A stretch of 64,000 nt of DNA. Origin: Notamacropus eugenii. Taxonomy: Eukaryota > Chordata > Mammalia > Diprotodontia > Macropodidae. The position numbers were made by a program, and so were the translations under genes. Below, piece after piece: positions 35,783 through 64,000 of the stretch (position 1 is the stretch's first letter; each line of letters opens with the position of its first letter). Under the pieces are notes generated by a model. That model was not told the origin of the DNA. It did no database searches and saw nothing but the letters and a program-made list of their open reading frames with translations. The DNA lies in NCBI RefSeq assembly GCF_028372415.1, contig NC_092873.1, positions 355,164,128-355,228,127 on the forward strand, in the 5' to 3' direction.

Positions 35783-36338
35783 AAATATAGTCCCCATCTC
35801 TTAGCTGTGTCTGTAGTAGCTGTGATTCTCACAGAAAATACCTAGGTGTCTGGAAGTCTCTCATTTTGTTAGTCACGGGAGGGGAGGGAAGACATAAGAA
35901 CCCAGTAACCTTGTCCAATAAATTTCTCTTTTTTCATGTTGTCTGCATAACATCGGCTCAGTCTCCTTACTGCTTCTAAGCTGAGGGACATGAGAGGGGA
36001 AGTAAGGAAGGAAAGAAAAAGGTGGGGGGCGGGGCACTGGAAGAGAGAGGTTATGGAAAATTATGGGCTTGAAGAGGACTCTTGGGGGAGTGGGGAAGAC
36101 TAAAATGAGGGACACAGGGCACCCTCCATTTTTCCCTACTTTGAGCAAATACTAAACAGAGTCAGGGAACCTTCATTTGGTTGTGGATGTATATGTCCCT
36201 AGTTCCCCTTATGTCCGTGGTTCTACACGTTTTCCCCCTTTCTCTCCTTTCCCTCCCTCTTCCCACACATTTAGTAATAGCCTAGGAAAGCAAGGCTCTG
36301 AATTGGTCTTTTAGAGGCATTTCTCCCCCCTCCCCTCA

Positions 36339-37868
36339 TATATTTTCATTGTCACATGCACCAAATGCAGGACACCCCCACCAAGTCCTCAAACCGGTGG
36401 TCTTCCTCTGGGACCTACAAAGTGCCACTGCACAGCAGGAATGTGCCAGGGCTGCCAGCAACTGGAAGGAGTCACCTTCATTCAGGCCCAGCTGTGCTGG
36501 CATAACCCCTAGGCCTGACCTTTGGGGAGAGCAGGAAGATTCCCTTCCCCGGACAATCATCTTCCCCCCCACCCCCGTCTTTCTTCTCCCATAAAATGCA
36601 AAAATCACACATATAACAGCTTAAGGTTTGCAAAGCATTTTACATACATGATCTTGAAGTCTCACAACAGCCCTGTGAGGTGGGTACTAGAGGGAGCATT
36701 CCCCCCATTTTACAGATTAAGACAAGGGGCCTCAGGAAGATTAAGGGACTTTGGGGGTCTCCAGCACTGGTGCTAGAGAGGAGGCTGTGGATTGGGTGGC
36801 ACCCAAGGTAGGTAACAGAAAGGTCTTCTAGGAGAGCTACTTTCTTAGCTCGAGCCTGGCTCCCTGATGGGACTAGGGTCGTCCCTGCACAAACTCAGGG
36901 ATGGAGAGGGGAAGCAACGTGCTGAGCTCTGGGTGGAATTAAAGAGTAGCAACAGAGGAGGGTTGCTGAGAGAAGATTCAAACTCACACCCCTTCATTTA
37001 TACACTCCCATCCCCAATCACAGGGCTTTCTTGGCCTAGCACGGTGCCTTGCTAGGAAGTTCAAGACACGTTTTGCTGAGTTTGACTGAGTCCCCATAAA
37101 CGTGTCCACATTCACATCTATACTCAGGCACACACTCACACCCCATTTTTCCCTGAGAAGCAAGAGAATGAGCCAGTCTGACAATGAGCCAAGCAGTAGC
37201 TGGGCTCCTCTGGCTCTTTGTCTGGCTGGGGGATGGAGATGGGCTTGAGGCCCTGCAAAGGGAAGGTAGTGACTCCTCCTGAGTGTGTGGACAAAGCAGG
37301 GGCCTGCTTCTTCTGGGCACACTCTGTGGGTCTTCTTGTCTCCTGGGGGGGGTGGGGGGTAAGACCAGTAGCCCCTGGGTATGCCAGAGAATTGGCATCC
37401 ATCGCCACCTAGTGGTGCCATGGGGAGGGCACTTGTTAAGAAAAAGGGAAAGCCACTCACTTCCCATCAGGGCAGGGTTAATAAATATGGGAATACCCAC
37501 TGAGAACAGAGGCAGAGCAGGCATTTTGCTGGGTAGAAGGAAGCTCCCCTCGAGCCCCTGGCTAGGTGCACGCTCATTGCCCTTCAATTTCTGTAGGTCA
37601 GTGGAGAGGCGTCCGTCTGCTCATCAGGCTCAGCCACTAATCTCACTATGTCCGAATAATGAAGGGGGACTGAGGGAACTGGAAACAGCTCAAGCCCAAC
37701 AACGAGAGGCCATGGTGGGAGGAAGACGCAAAGTCCTGGAGTCACTTCTCCAGCCCAACCAGAGTCCAAGTTTAAGGAGTAAAGGGAAGGAGCCATGCCA
37801 TCCCATGGGCTGTAGCTCCTGATGGCCAGAGCTGAGGCCAGGGCCAAGTAGAACTGTCCTCCACCCCT
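36339..37868 (-). other. PGAP3: PGAP3 3' UTR (inferred)
   Basis: Follows the PGAP3 stop on the minus strand. The end is uncertain, because I see no AATAAA or ATTAAA on that strand before about 36300. The only near-signal is AATATA, the complement of 36339-36344. That would give a 3' UTR of about 1.5 kb, similar to human as I recall. An antisense MIR (about 36615-36760) lies within it. Long open frames here (for example 37036-37587, minus) match no protein I know. Confidence 0.5.
36615..36760 (-). mobile_element. MIR SINE fragment
   Basis: 'aaggtttgcaaagcatttta', 'cagccctgtgaggtgggtac' and 'cccattttacagattaagac': antisense MIR, inside the presumed PGAP3 3' UTR. Confidence 0.75.
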
Positions 37869-56549
<18,681 letters not shown>

Positions 56550-56637
56550 CCCCGTAGCCCGGGCCCGTGGCCGCCTCCCTCGCCTCCGCTTCCGGTCTCT
56601 CCGGAAGTGTTCCGGGTTCATTCTTTTCCAAACCACA

Positions 56638-56659
56638 CCCCCCCCCCCCCCCCCCCCCC
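56638..56659. repeat. PGAP3: 22-bp C homopolymer (G run on the PGAP3 strand)
   Basis: An unbroken run of C on +, starting 89 bp upstream of the PGAP3 ATG on its own strand. On that strand it is poly-G. The length makes the count uncertain in any assembly. Confidence 0.9.
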
Positions 56660-57474
56660 GCTCCTCACCCTTTCACTCCCCCATCCTCCGTCGCCCTCTG
56701 CCCGAGAGTTCCGAGGCTGCTCGGGTCATCTCCCGACCCTTTAGGAAGAATGTCCCCACCCCGCCCTCTCCTCGCCAGTCCCAGAGCCGAAGTCGAAGTC
56801 GAACTGTTAAAGCATCGGGGCCGGTGTTTTGTTTTTCCCGGACTGGTTAAGGCAGTTTACTGTCGGGGCATGTCGCGATAATACGTCTGCTATCGCTACC
56901 AAAAAAAGGCCCGGACTTCCAGGCCACCTGGGAGGAGGTTCGGCTGAGCCTGGGGAGTGAATATTGGTGGGTGGAGAGAAGGAAGTGTCACCCCCGAATG
57001 TGGGAGCTGGAGGGGACGTGGAGAGCGTCTGGCCCTGGGGGTCCTGGTTTGGCGTGGGAGGGGCTTGCCCGGGTGACCCTGGAATGATTTGGCAGCACGT
57101 GACCATCCTATTGAAATTACTCCGATGACTCTCCTTATTTCCTATGTACATATGCGTGGTAAATTCCAGTAGGTGCTTCCCGGCCTCCGGAAAGAGGTTT
57201 CTCTAACGTGTGTATGCACGGGGAATTCCGGATTTTTTTGCCTTTCATATTGAGCTGGGAATGTGAAGAGGTGCTTACAGAAAGGCCCTGGGGGCGGAGC
57301 AGCAGGGGGCCGGAGAGCCGCCCTGCCCCCGGGGCGTCCGCGTCCAACCCTGGGGCTCCGAGAGGGAGAGTGACCTGGCCGGCACGCAGCCCAGTACTGG
57401 CCCAGCTGGCGCAGCGTCTGCCCGCCCAGCGCAGTGCCCCTTCCGCCGTAAGCGGCCGCCTCTTTCTGAGTCTG

Positions 57475-57600
57475 AACAGAGGGGGAAACTGAGGCACAAA
57501 GCGGGTCGTACGGCCAGTTACAGGCAGAAGTGGAAGAAGAACCCGGATCTCTTGACTCTGAGTTCAGTGCTCCGTACACCACAGCTGGCTTCCTTTTTCA
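57475..57600 (-). mobile_element. MIR SINE fragment
   Basis: 'gggggaaactgaggcacaaa', 'cggccagttacaggcagaag' and 'gtgctccgtacaccacagct': antisense MIR at the edge of the CpG-rich region, with an unusually CpG-rich state for a MIR. Confidence 0.7.
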
Positions 57601-57814
57601 GACCGACAGACAGACACACACAGACACACACACCCCAGGAGGCCTTTGCACAGATTCAGCGCTCAACAAATGCTTGTTTGTTGATTGATTACAATTTCTT
57701 ACCTCTCTCCCTCCCTGCCCCCCACCCCAAATTTTCATTTTTGATTCACAGAAGAAACTTGAAGGAAAAGTGGACTACTTTCCTATTTACCCTCTTGTAG
57801 CCCTTGGGTACAAG

Positions 57815-58020
57815 TGGAATTGTTGGAATGAATATCAGGAAACCTGAATGTAGGGTCTGGATCTGGAGATGACTCCTTTCATGTTACTTCACCACTCTGG
57901 GCCCATTTATAAAATGAGGAGGTTAGATTAGATGGATCTTTTGAGGTCTTTTACTGCTCGGATATTTTGTGTTCCTGGGTATAAAGGCACTTCCAGCTCT
58001 GACATTCTGATTACGTGACT
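57815..58020 (+). mobile_element. MIR SINE
   Basis: 'ttggaatgaatatcaggaaa', 'tactgctcggatattttgtg' and 'ttccagctctgacattctga': sense MIR or THER1. Confidence 0.7.
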
Positions 58021-58409
58021 ATGTTTAGTGTCAGCGAAGTGCAGTTAAACCCAATTTTTTTCTGGACATGCAACAGGGGCCATTGGGAAAGAACAAGTTT
58101 GGGGGTGTCCGTGTCCTCTCTGATGTTTCTTTAGCACCTGACATGGTTGAATAATCTCTCTTCCTTGGCTTCCTTGGACACCAGAGGAGAGAAGAGAAGG
58201 CAAGGGGTTTGAGGTAACAGTAAGAGAATCTGGTTACTTCCCATTCTACTTCTTTGAATGATAATGCGTATCCCACCCACTAACTGTGGATATATCCCAA
58301 AGCTGGCACCAGGTGCCTCTTTTTTCTTCTGTCTTTCTCTCTCTTTCTGTCTCTGTCTCTCTCTTTTTAATCTCATCAATTCTAATGAGTTCAGTTACAT
58401 ATCCATTCC

Positions 58410-58530
58410 TAGTCTCTCTGTCTCCCCATTAGAATATAAGCTCTTGTTGAATAGGGGTTTTTTATTCTTTGTACTTATATCCTCAGTGCCTGGAATGTAA
58501 TAGATGTTTAATAAATACTGTTGAATAATT
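58410..58530 (+). mobile_element. L2 3' tail fragment
   Basis: 'cattagaatataagctcttg' and 'atatcctcagtgcctggaat', then gtaatagatgtttaataaat: a typical L2 3' end, just before a further L2 body piece. Confidence 0.75.
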
Positions 58531-58539
58531 GCATTCTGG

Positions 58540-60860
58540 TCTCATCACCAACTGCTTGCTGGACATATCCACCTAGATGTCCCATAGACACCTCAGACTC
58601 AACACGTCCAAAATAAAATTCATTGTTTTTCTCCTCCAACCCTCCAGAGTCTTCCAAACTTCCATATTTCTATTGAGAGCATCTTTCAGTCACTCAGGTT
58701 CACAACTCCAATCCTCCTCCACTTTTTTTCTGCCCACCCTCCCTCCCTTTCGCCATCCCCTCACATCCAAAAAGTTGCCAAGTCTTGTCAGTTCTGCTCC
58801 TACAACTCTTGAATCCATCTCTCAAACATTTATTAAGCGCCTACTATGTGCTGGACCCTGTGCTAAAGTGTTGGGGATACAAAAAGAGACCAAAAACAGT
58901 TCTTACTTTCAATTACAGGCATTTCTAGTTTGGTGTTTTTATTTGTGCTATGGAAGGTGTGTGTCCCGTGTCTGGAAAGGGGCTAGCTTGTTGGCTTACT
59001 TATATGTGTCCTTCTGGATGTGCTTGTGTGGGGACCCTTGCACAAGCAGGACCTGGCCTGAGCCTGTAGGTGGTCACCCTGCCCTAGGGCTGTGCTCCTT
59101 TCTTAACAGCGTGCAGCCTTAGTTTGGGCCTTCAATCACCCCTTATCTAGACTATTGCAAGAGGCTCTTCCATTGGTCTTCCTGCCCCCCCCCCATCTCT
59201 TCCCTCCTGTAGCTTCTTCTGGACACAGTTACCAAAACGATATTCCTAAAGCACAGGATCATATCATATCACTTCCCAGTTTCATCTCCTCGTGTATCCT
59301 CTCCTTCTCCACTTGCTCCTTTTCAACCTATAAACACACTTAGTTCTCTACAATCCTAAACCTTCCCAGTCTTCCCAAGACTCTGCTAGCTAATGAAGCT
59401 CTACTCCTGTATCTCCCTTTCCCTTCACTGCTGAACTTCTAGAAAGAATCGTTTCAATGTTTATACGCTAATAGGAGCACAGATGTTAACTCCACACCAC
59501 TATACACTCATCAAGTTCCCAGCAGTCTGTCCCTAGAGCTCTATTGAATATGCTGTCTCAAATCCCTCTAAAGACATCAGTAACTTGTTAATGACTAACT
59601 TCCCTGGCCCATATTCAGGCTTCATCATCCTTTATGTCTCTTCAGGATTTAATACTATTGACCATTTTGTCACTCTAGATACTCTCTTTGTAATTTACTT
59701 TTTGTTGTTCATTTGTTTCAGTCGTGTCTGACTCTTTGTGACCCCGTTTGGAGTTTTCTTGGCAAAGATACAAAAATATTTCCTATTTCCTTGTCCATCT
59801 TTTTTTTACAGATGAAGCCGGGTTAAGTGAATTGCCCAAGGTCATACAGCTAGTGTCTGAGACCAGATTTGAACTCAGGAAGATGAGTCTTCCTGACTCC
59901 CAGCCTGGCACTCTATATATTGCATCACCTAACTGCCCAGTTTTCCTTTTACCAGTCTGTTTCTTCTCTGTCTCCTTCACTGGTTTCTCTTCCTACCTCC
60001 TAGGTGTTAATTTTCATAAGGTTCTTTCCTAGGCCCTCTTTCATTTCCCTGCTCACCGTCCCCCAGAACCATCTTCACTCTATACCCTCTCCCTTGGTGA
60101 GTTCATCTACTCCTTTGCCTTTAGTTATCAGTTGTGGGCAAAAGACTCCCAAATCTATCAATCCTGAGTTTTATTTCCCTATTTTTAACTGTCTGCTGCA
60201 TTTCTTCATCTGGATGTTCCACTGGTACCTCAAAATCAACTTGTCTGACACTGAACTCATCCTCTTCTCCTCCAAAGATGTGTTCTTTCCATTTAAGTCA
60301 ATTCATTGTTTAAAAAAAAAAAAAAGTCTAGCACTTTTTATGTTTAAGACACCATGCTCAGCCCCGGGGATACAAAGATACACAACCCTGGCCTTTGGGG
60401 AACTTACCAGCAGACAGAGGGTGGCAGAACACAAGAGGTGTATTTATCTTCCTTATGTGGGTTGACTCAGTCACCCTGGTTCAAAACCTCCAGATCACCT
60501 ATGATTCCTCCCTCTCCCTCACCCTCCACATCTAATCAGTTATCAAGTACCGTCAGGCTTACCTTCCTCTCTCTTTCTCATCCATTCTGTGTTTTCTGCT
60601 TGTACTACCTGCCTCCTCAATTTAGGCCCTCATGCCCTCTTGTCACTAACAGCCCCCTAAACAGTCTTCCTCCTCTCATCTTTACCCTTTTTCGATCTAT
60701 CCTGTTACAGTAATCTTCTTAATAATGCACGGTTTTCATTTTACCACCTGGTGTTCCAAAGCTGCTTTCAAGCTAGGATACAAGCTTCTTAGCCTGGTAT
60801 TACAGGCTGTCAGCAGACTAGATCCAGTCTACCTTCCTAGACATAATTGACTACATATCT
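58540..60860 (+). mobile_element. L2 LINE pieces with younger insertions
   Basis: L2-like body sequence recurs in order: about 58540-58824, 59115-59345, 59560-59702, 59940-60308 and 60480-60860. Between them lie unassigned repeat at about 58825-58910, a marsupial SINE (59703-59939), and an A run with unassigned-type sequence (60310-60470). L2 markers include 'ccaagtcttgtcagttctgc', 'actattgcaagaggctcttc' and 'ccagatcacctatgattcct'. The first two pieces fit one L2 and the later three another. All are degenerate. Confidence 0.7.
59703..59939 (-). mobile_element. Marsupial SINE inside L2
   Basis: 'tgttgttcatttgtttcagt', then cgtgtctgactctttgtgac, 'tcatacagctagtgtctgag' and 'tgcatcacctaactgccca'. 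A near-complete antisense copy that splits L2 sequence. Confidence 0.85.
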
Positions 60861-62104
60861 CTTCATCCAGACAGAGAGAAATAATTATTTCTCCTATTAA
60901 TAGCCAATTATTAAAATTGAGGAGACTCCAGCTTTTTTTCCCTGTCCTATTTCCTTGTCCAGTTTCACTAGGACAGAGCTGAAAGATAGGATGAACACTG
61001 TCCTCATTTTGGGCATTGCTGCTCTATGAAGCTGGCTCAGGCTTGGGTGGGGCATATAGATCCTTTGCCCAGGGCTGGGAGGGTGAGGTGGTGGTGGCAG
61101 TGGTCTGAGTATGAAGATAGTCCCTCTGGCTAAGAGTGACATGTTATCACTCTCAGCCCCTCATTGGAGTGAACTCATTTCTCTTTCTAAAGTCTACCTC
61201 TCATTAATTGTTAACCAGTCACAGTTGATTGCCATCCTCAGGAACACTCCTCTTCCAAAGGGCATACAAGCTGTGAACCCCTTGCCATGATTGTCTTTGG
61301 TGCACAGGAGTGCCACTGATCTGTTTATTAAAAATGCTGGCATTATTAATGAAATGACTAATTACCCAGAATTGTGTCTTTCAAACTTTTTAAATGTCAC
61401 AGTACTTATTAGTACCTAATCTCCCATCCTCTTGCTATCTTCCACATTTGTGCATCCACATAGATCATCCCCTGTAACACATTTCCTCCACCTCTCCAAC
61501 CATTCATTCATTCACTCCACAAACACTACCTTGTACGTGTCGTGTCGTTTGCTCTAGTAGATGCTAGGGATGAAGGACTAGCTGAAATCCTTCCCTTGCT
61601 TGAAGCCCCTAGCTCAGTGTTACTTCCTCCATGCAGATTTCACTCTTCACAGATCTGTCATTTCTTAAGTATTTTTTTCCTGGCTCTCTACTTTGTTTTT
61701 ATTACATACTACCTCATATTATTCTTATTCGTGTATATACCTAATTCCTTCCTTGCTCTCCTCCCCCCTCCCCAATCAGCTGTAAATTCCTTGAAAGCCG
61801 AGATTGTCATTTTTTCATCTTAGATAAACTCATGAATTTAAGATAACCTTGTGAGCCTTACTAACCCAGAGACTTCTCTAGTCCTGCTGTAGGCTTATAG
61901 TACTTCTCCAAGTGTCCCTATCCCCTGCAAGGGAAAAACAGTTGAGATTGCTAAGGAGTCAAGCTTTCCATTCTTAAGGTGAACCCACATCTCTAGGCAT
62001 TTAGACAATCCTCCAACGAATGTTTACAATCTTCCAAACTTATAGTATGACTCCAAGTGAGACCCTCATACAAGAAGACGATGATTAATGTCAATGAAGA
62101 ATCC
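60860..62104 (+). other. Intergenic, mostly unrecognised
   Basis: AT-rich sequence with no gene visible. L2-like or related pyrimidine-rich sequence may occupy about 61500-61830 ('cattcattcattcactccac', 'aaattccttgaaagccgaga'). The remainder shows nothing I can name. Confidence 0.5.
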
Positions 62105-62400
62105 ACCCTAGGGAAAGCAACCATATGTACAAAAATATTTAAAGTAGTACTTTTTGTTGTAGCAAAGAACTGGCAACTAACAGGGGGTACACATCAATTG
62201 GGGAATGACTGAACAATTTGTGGTCTATTAATGTAATGGAATACTATTGTGATGGAAAAAGAAAATTGTGAAAGGAACAGATTTAGAGAAACTTGGGAAG
62301 ATTTGTATGAACTGACATGAAGTAAAGTGAGTAGAACCAGGAAAACTGTATAGTGTGACTACCATATTGTAAGGGTCACCAACTTTGAAAAAATTAAAAA
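62105..62400 (+). mobile_element. L1 LINE 3' fragment
   Basis: 'gtagcaaagaactggcaact', 'aattggggaatgactgaaca', 'gtaatggaatactattgtga' and 'aagtgagtagaaccaggaaa'. This corresponds to the well-known stretch near the 3' end of mammalian L1 (the 'atggaatactat' region). No open frame survives. Confidence 0.75.
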
Positions 62401-63240
62401 CTGATCAGTGTAATGACCAGTCATAAATATAGAATGCTACTAATAATAAATAATACAAATAATAATAAATCACTTATTTCCATGTCTTGCTTGATAAAGA
62501 AATGATAGAATAGAGGGGCAGAATAACACATTATATTTCCAGACACAGCCGATGCATAAATGCATACATGTGTTTTGCATGACTTTTTTTTATTGCAAAG
62601 AAGGGCTTTTTTTTTTTTTTTGAGGAGGGGAAGAGTTATAGCGGGCACTGAGGGTAGCAATAGTGATGCAAAAGAAAAGAGCATCAGTGAAACATTTTTT
62701 AAAATACACGTATTAGAGAGCAAAAGGGAATTCAGAAGGGGTGGAAGACATTAGGCTTTGTTGATACTACTAAGCCAAGCTACATGTAATAGAGAATTTG
62801 CATTTTCCTATACAATCTGTTCTGTACCTTGTATTTCTAAATGTTCATATTTGTTGAGTTCATAAAGAACAAATGGAGGAAAAAAGAGTTTTACCACCTC
62901 TTCGTAAACCTACACAGCCCACATAATTCACAGTTCCAGTAAAGGTTCAGGTTTGCTCCTTCAGAGTATTGTTCCTCTGCTGTAGCTCCTTTTTCCATGA
63001 AGTCGGGGTGATCTGGGAATTCCTCTACTTGGCCCTCTTCATCTGGTGCTGGTTCTTAGATACCCTTTGAAGGGTTGGTTCCAGCAGCCTTAAGGAGGCA
63101 TCCAGGTGGCCCTTCCTGGGAACAAAGTCCAAATCTCTGTAGCCTTTCTCTGTGTTTCTTTGTTCCCAGCTTTCCAATTTCTTCAACTTTTAGAGCCCTT
63201 ATAGTCCTTTTAACGGCCAATCTCAAGGGTATAACTTAGG
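62400..63240 (+). other. Intergenic, no gene seen
   Basis: Contains a TAA-type short repeat at about 62440-62472 and a T homopolymer at about 62607-62621. Otherwise I recognise nothing in it. Confidence 0.5.
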
Positions 63241-63249
63241 TGCCTATAC

Positions 63250-63490
63250 CTAAGTGGCTAGTGGATAGAGCACTGGGCTTGGAATCAGGAAGATTCATCT
63301 TCATGAATTCAAATGTGACCTCAGACATAGCTGTGTGACCCTGAATAAATCACTTCACCTTGTTTACCTTAGCTCCTCATCTTTAAAACGATCTAGAGAA
63401 GAAAATGGCAAACTACTCCACTATCTTTGCTAAGAAAACCCCAAAATGAAGTCACAGAGAGTTGGACATGACTGAAATGACTGAATATAA
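63250..63490 (+). mobile_element. Marsupial SINE
   Basis: 'ctaagtggctagtggataga', 'gcttggaatcaggaagattc', 'atagctgtgtgaccctgaat' and 'agaaaatggcaaactactcc', ending 'gacatgactgaaatgactga'. Sense, near full length. Confidence 0.85.
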
Positions 63491-63499
63491 ATGACATCA

Positions 63500-63935
63500 A
63501 TAAATCATCATCCAATTGGATATTCCATGTCTGTCCCAAATTCAACATATTTAAAACAGAACTTTTCCCTTAAGCCCTTCCATTTTCTAGTATCTGTTTC
63601 TGTTGAAGGATTCTTCCAGTCACCCATGTTCACAACCTCAGAATCATCCTCCATTCTCCACTCTCCCTCATTCTCCATATCCAGTCAGTTGCCAAGTCTT
63701 ATTGATTAAATCTCCATATCATCTTCCTCATCCATTTTCCTTCTCTCCACTCATGCAAACATCACGCTAGTTCAAGCTCACATTACCTCTGACCTGTACT
63801 CTACTTCCTCCCAATTGGTCTCTTACCTCCAATATATCTTCCACCCAGCTGCCAAAGTAATGTTCTTGAAGCATAGATTGGACCATGCCACTTCCCTGTT
63901 CAAGAAGCTCTCATGGCTTCATATCAATAGCCTCC
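63500..63935 (+). mobile_element. L2 LINE fragment
   Basis: 'tttctgttgaaggattcttc', 'cagtcagttgccaagtctta', 'aaagtaatgttcttgaagca' and 'ttcaagaagctctcatggct' follow the L2 3' frame. It is interrupted at about 63937 by 'atcaatcaacaagcatttat', the unassigned repeat's start, which runs off the window. Confidence 0.75.
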
Positions 63936-64000
63936 AGAATCAATCAACAAGCATTTATTAAGCACTTATTAGATACCAAACCAATACAAATCTCTCGGTG

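Noticed and set aside
37036-37587. 183-codon open frame on the minus strand downstream of PGAP3
   Set aside because: Falls in the presumed PGAP3 3' UTR. The composition is Pro/Ser-rich without motifs, and overlapping frames of similar length exist on both strands, as expected of GC-rich sequence.
58577-59122. 181-codon open frame on +
   Set aside because: Runs through an L2 fragment into an unrelated repeat. The predicted protein changes character at the junction, so it is a chance open frame over repeats.

Overview
The window is mammalian genomic DNA, almost certainly marsupial. Five protein genes have typical vertebrate splice sites, and their proteins are close to human. The interspersed repeats are marsupial in style: tRNA-derived SINEs whose head resembles 'gctaggtggcacagtggatag', many MIR/THER1-type SINEs, L2 LINE pieces, an L1 3' piece and short hAT-like elements. 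I cannot name the species. Gene order is PPP1R1B, STARD3, TCAP, PNMT, PGAP3, with the first four on the + strand and PGAP3 on the - strand. This is the order of the human 17q12 block next to ERBB2, and I found no ERBB2 exon before the window ends.

Layout. 1-3150: a PPP1R1B (DARPP-32) intron, its last two coding exons and its 3' UTR. 3150-6780: intergenic repeats. 6790-27350: STARD3, with a CpG-rich promoter, a non-coding exon 1, a 9.4 kb intron 1 and 14 coding exons (446 aa). 27350-29475: intergenic. 29476-30880: TCAP, two coding exons (171 aa), with a TATA box and a MEF2-like site. 30900-33940: intergenic. 33945-35790: PNMT, three exons (280 aa), with a TATA box 40 bp before the ATG. 36340-56550: PGAP3 on the - strand, eight exons (320 aa), running tail-to-tail towards PNMT, with large repeat-filled introns 1 and 3. 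56290-57470: a CpG-rich region over PGAP3 exon 1 and beyond. 57600-64000: intergenic, mostly L2 cut up by other repeats.

Functionally the genes are unrelated neighbours. PPP1R1B is a phosphatase-1 inhibitor of dopamine-responsive neurons. STARD3 is a late-endosomal sterol-transfer tether. TCAP caps titin at the sarcomeric Z-disc. PNMT makes adrenaline. PGAP3 remodels GPI-anchor lipids in the Golgi. I saw no prokaryotic genes, CRISPR array, intact mobile element or gene that looks new to biology. The points worth a second look are a STARD3 upstream ORF whose stop lies across a splice junction, a 22-base G run and an in-frame upstream ATG before PGAP3, complementary CA/TG arrays around a SINE, a 45-bp minisatellite, two copies of an unidentified repeat around PGAP3 exon 3, and a recurrent unassigned repeat that repeatedly abuts L2 sequence. 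Every exon was placed by eye from reading frame, splice sites and my memory of the human proteins. No alignment was run.
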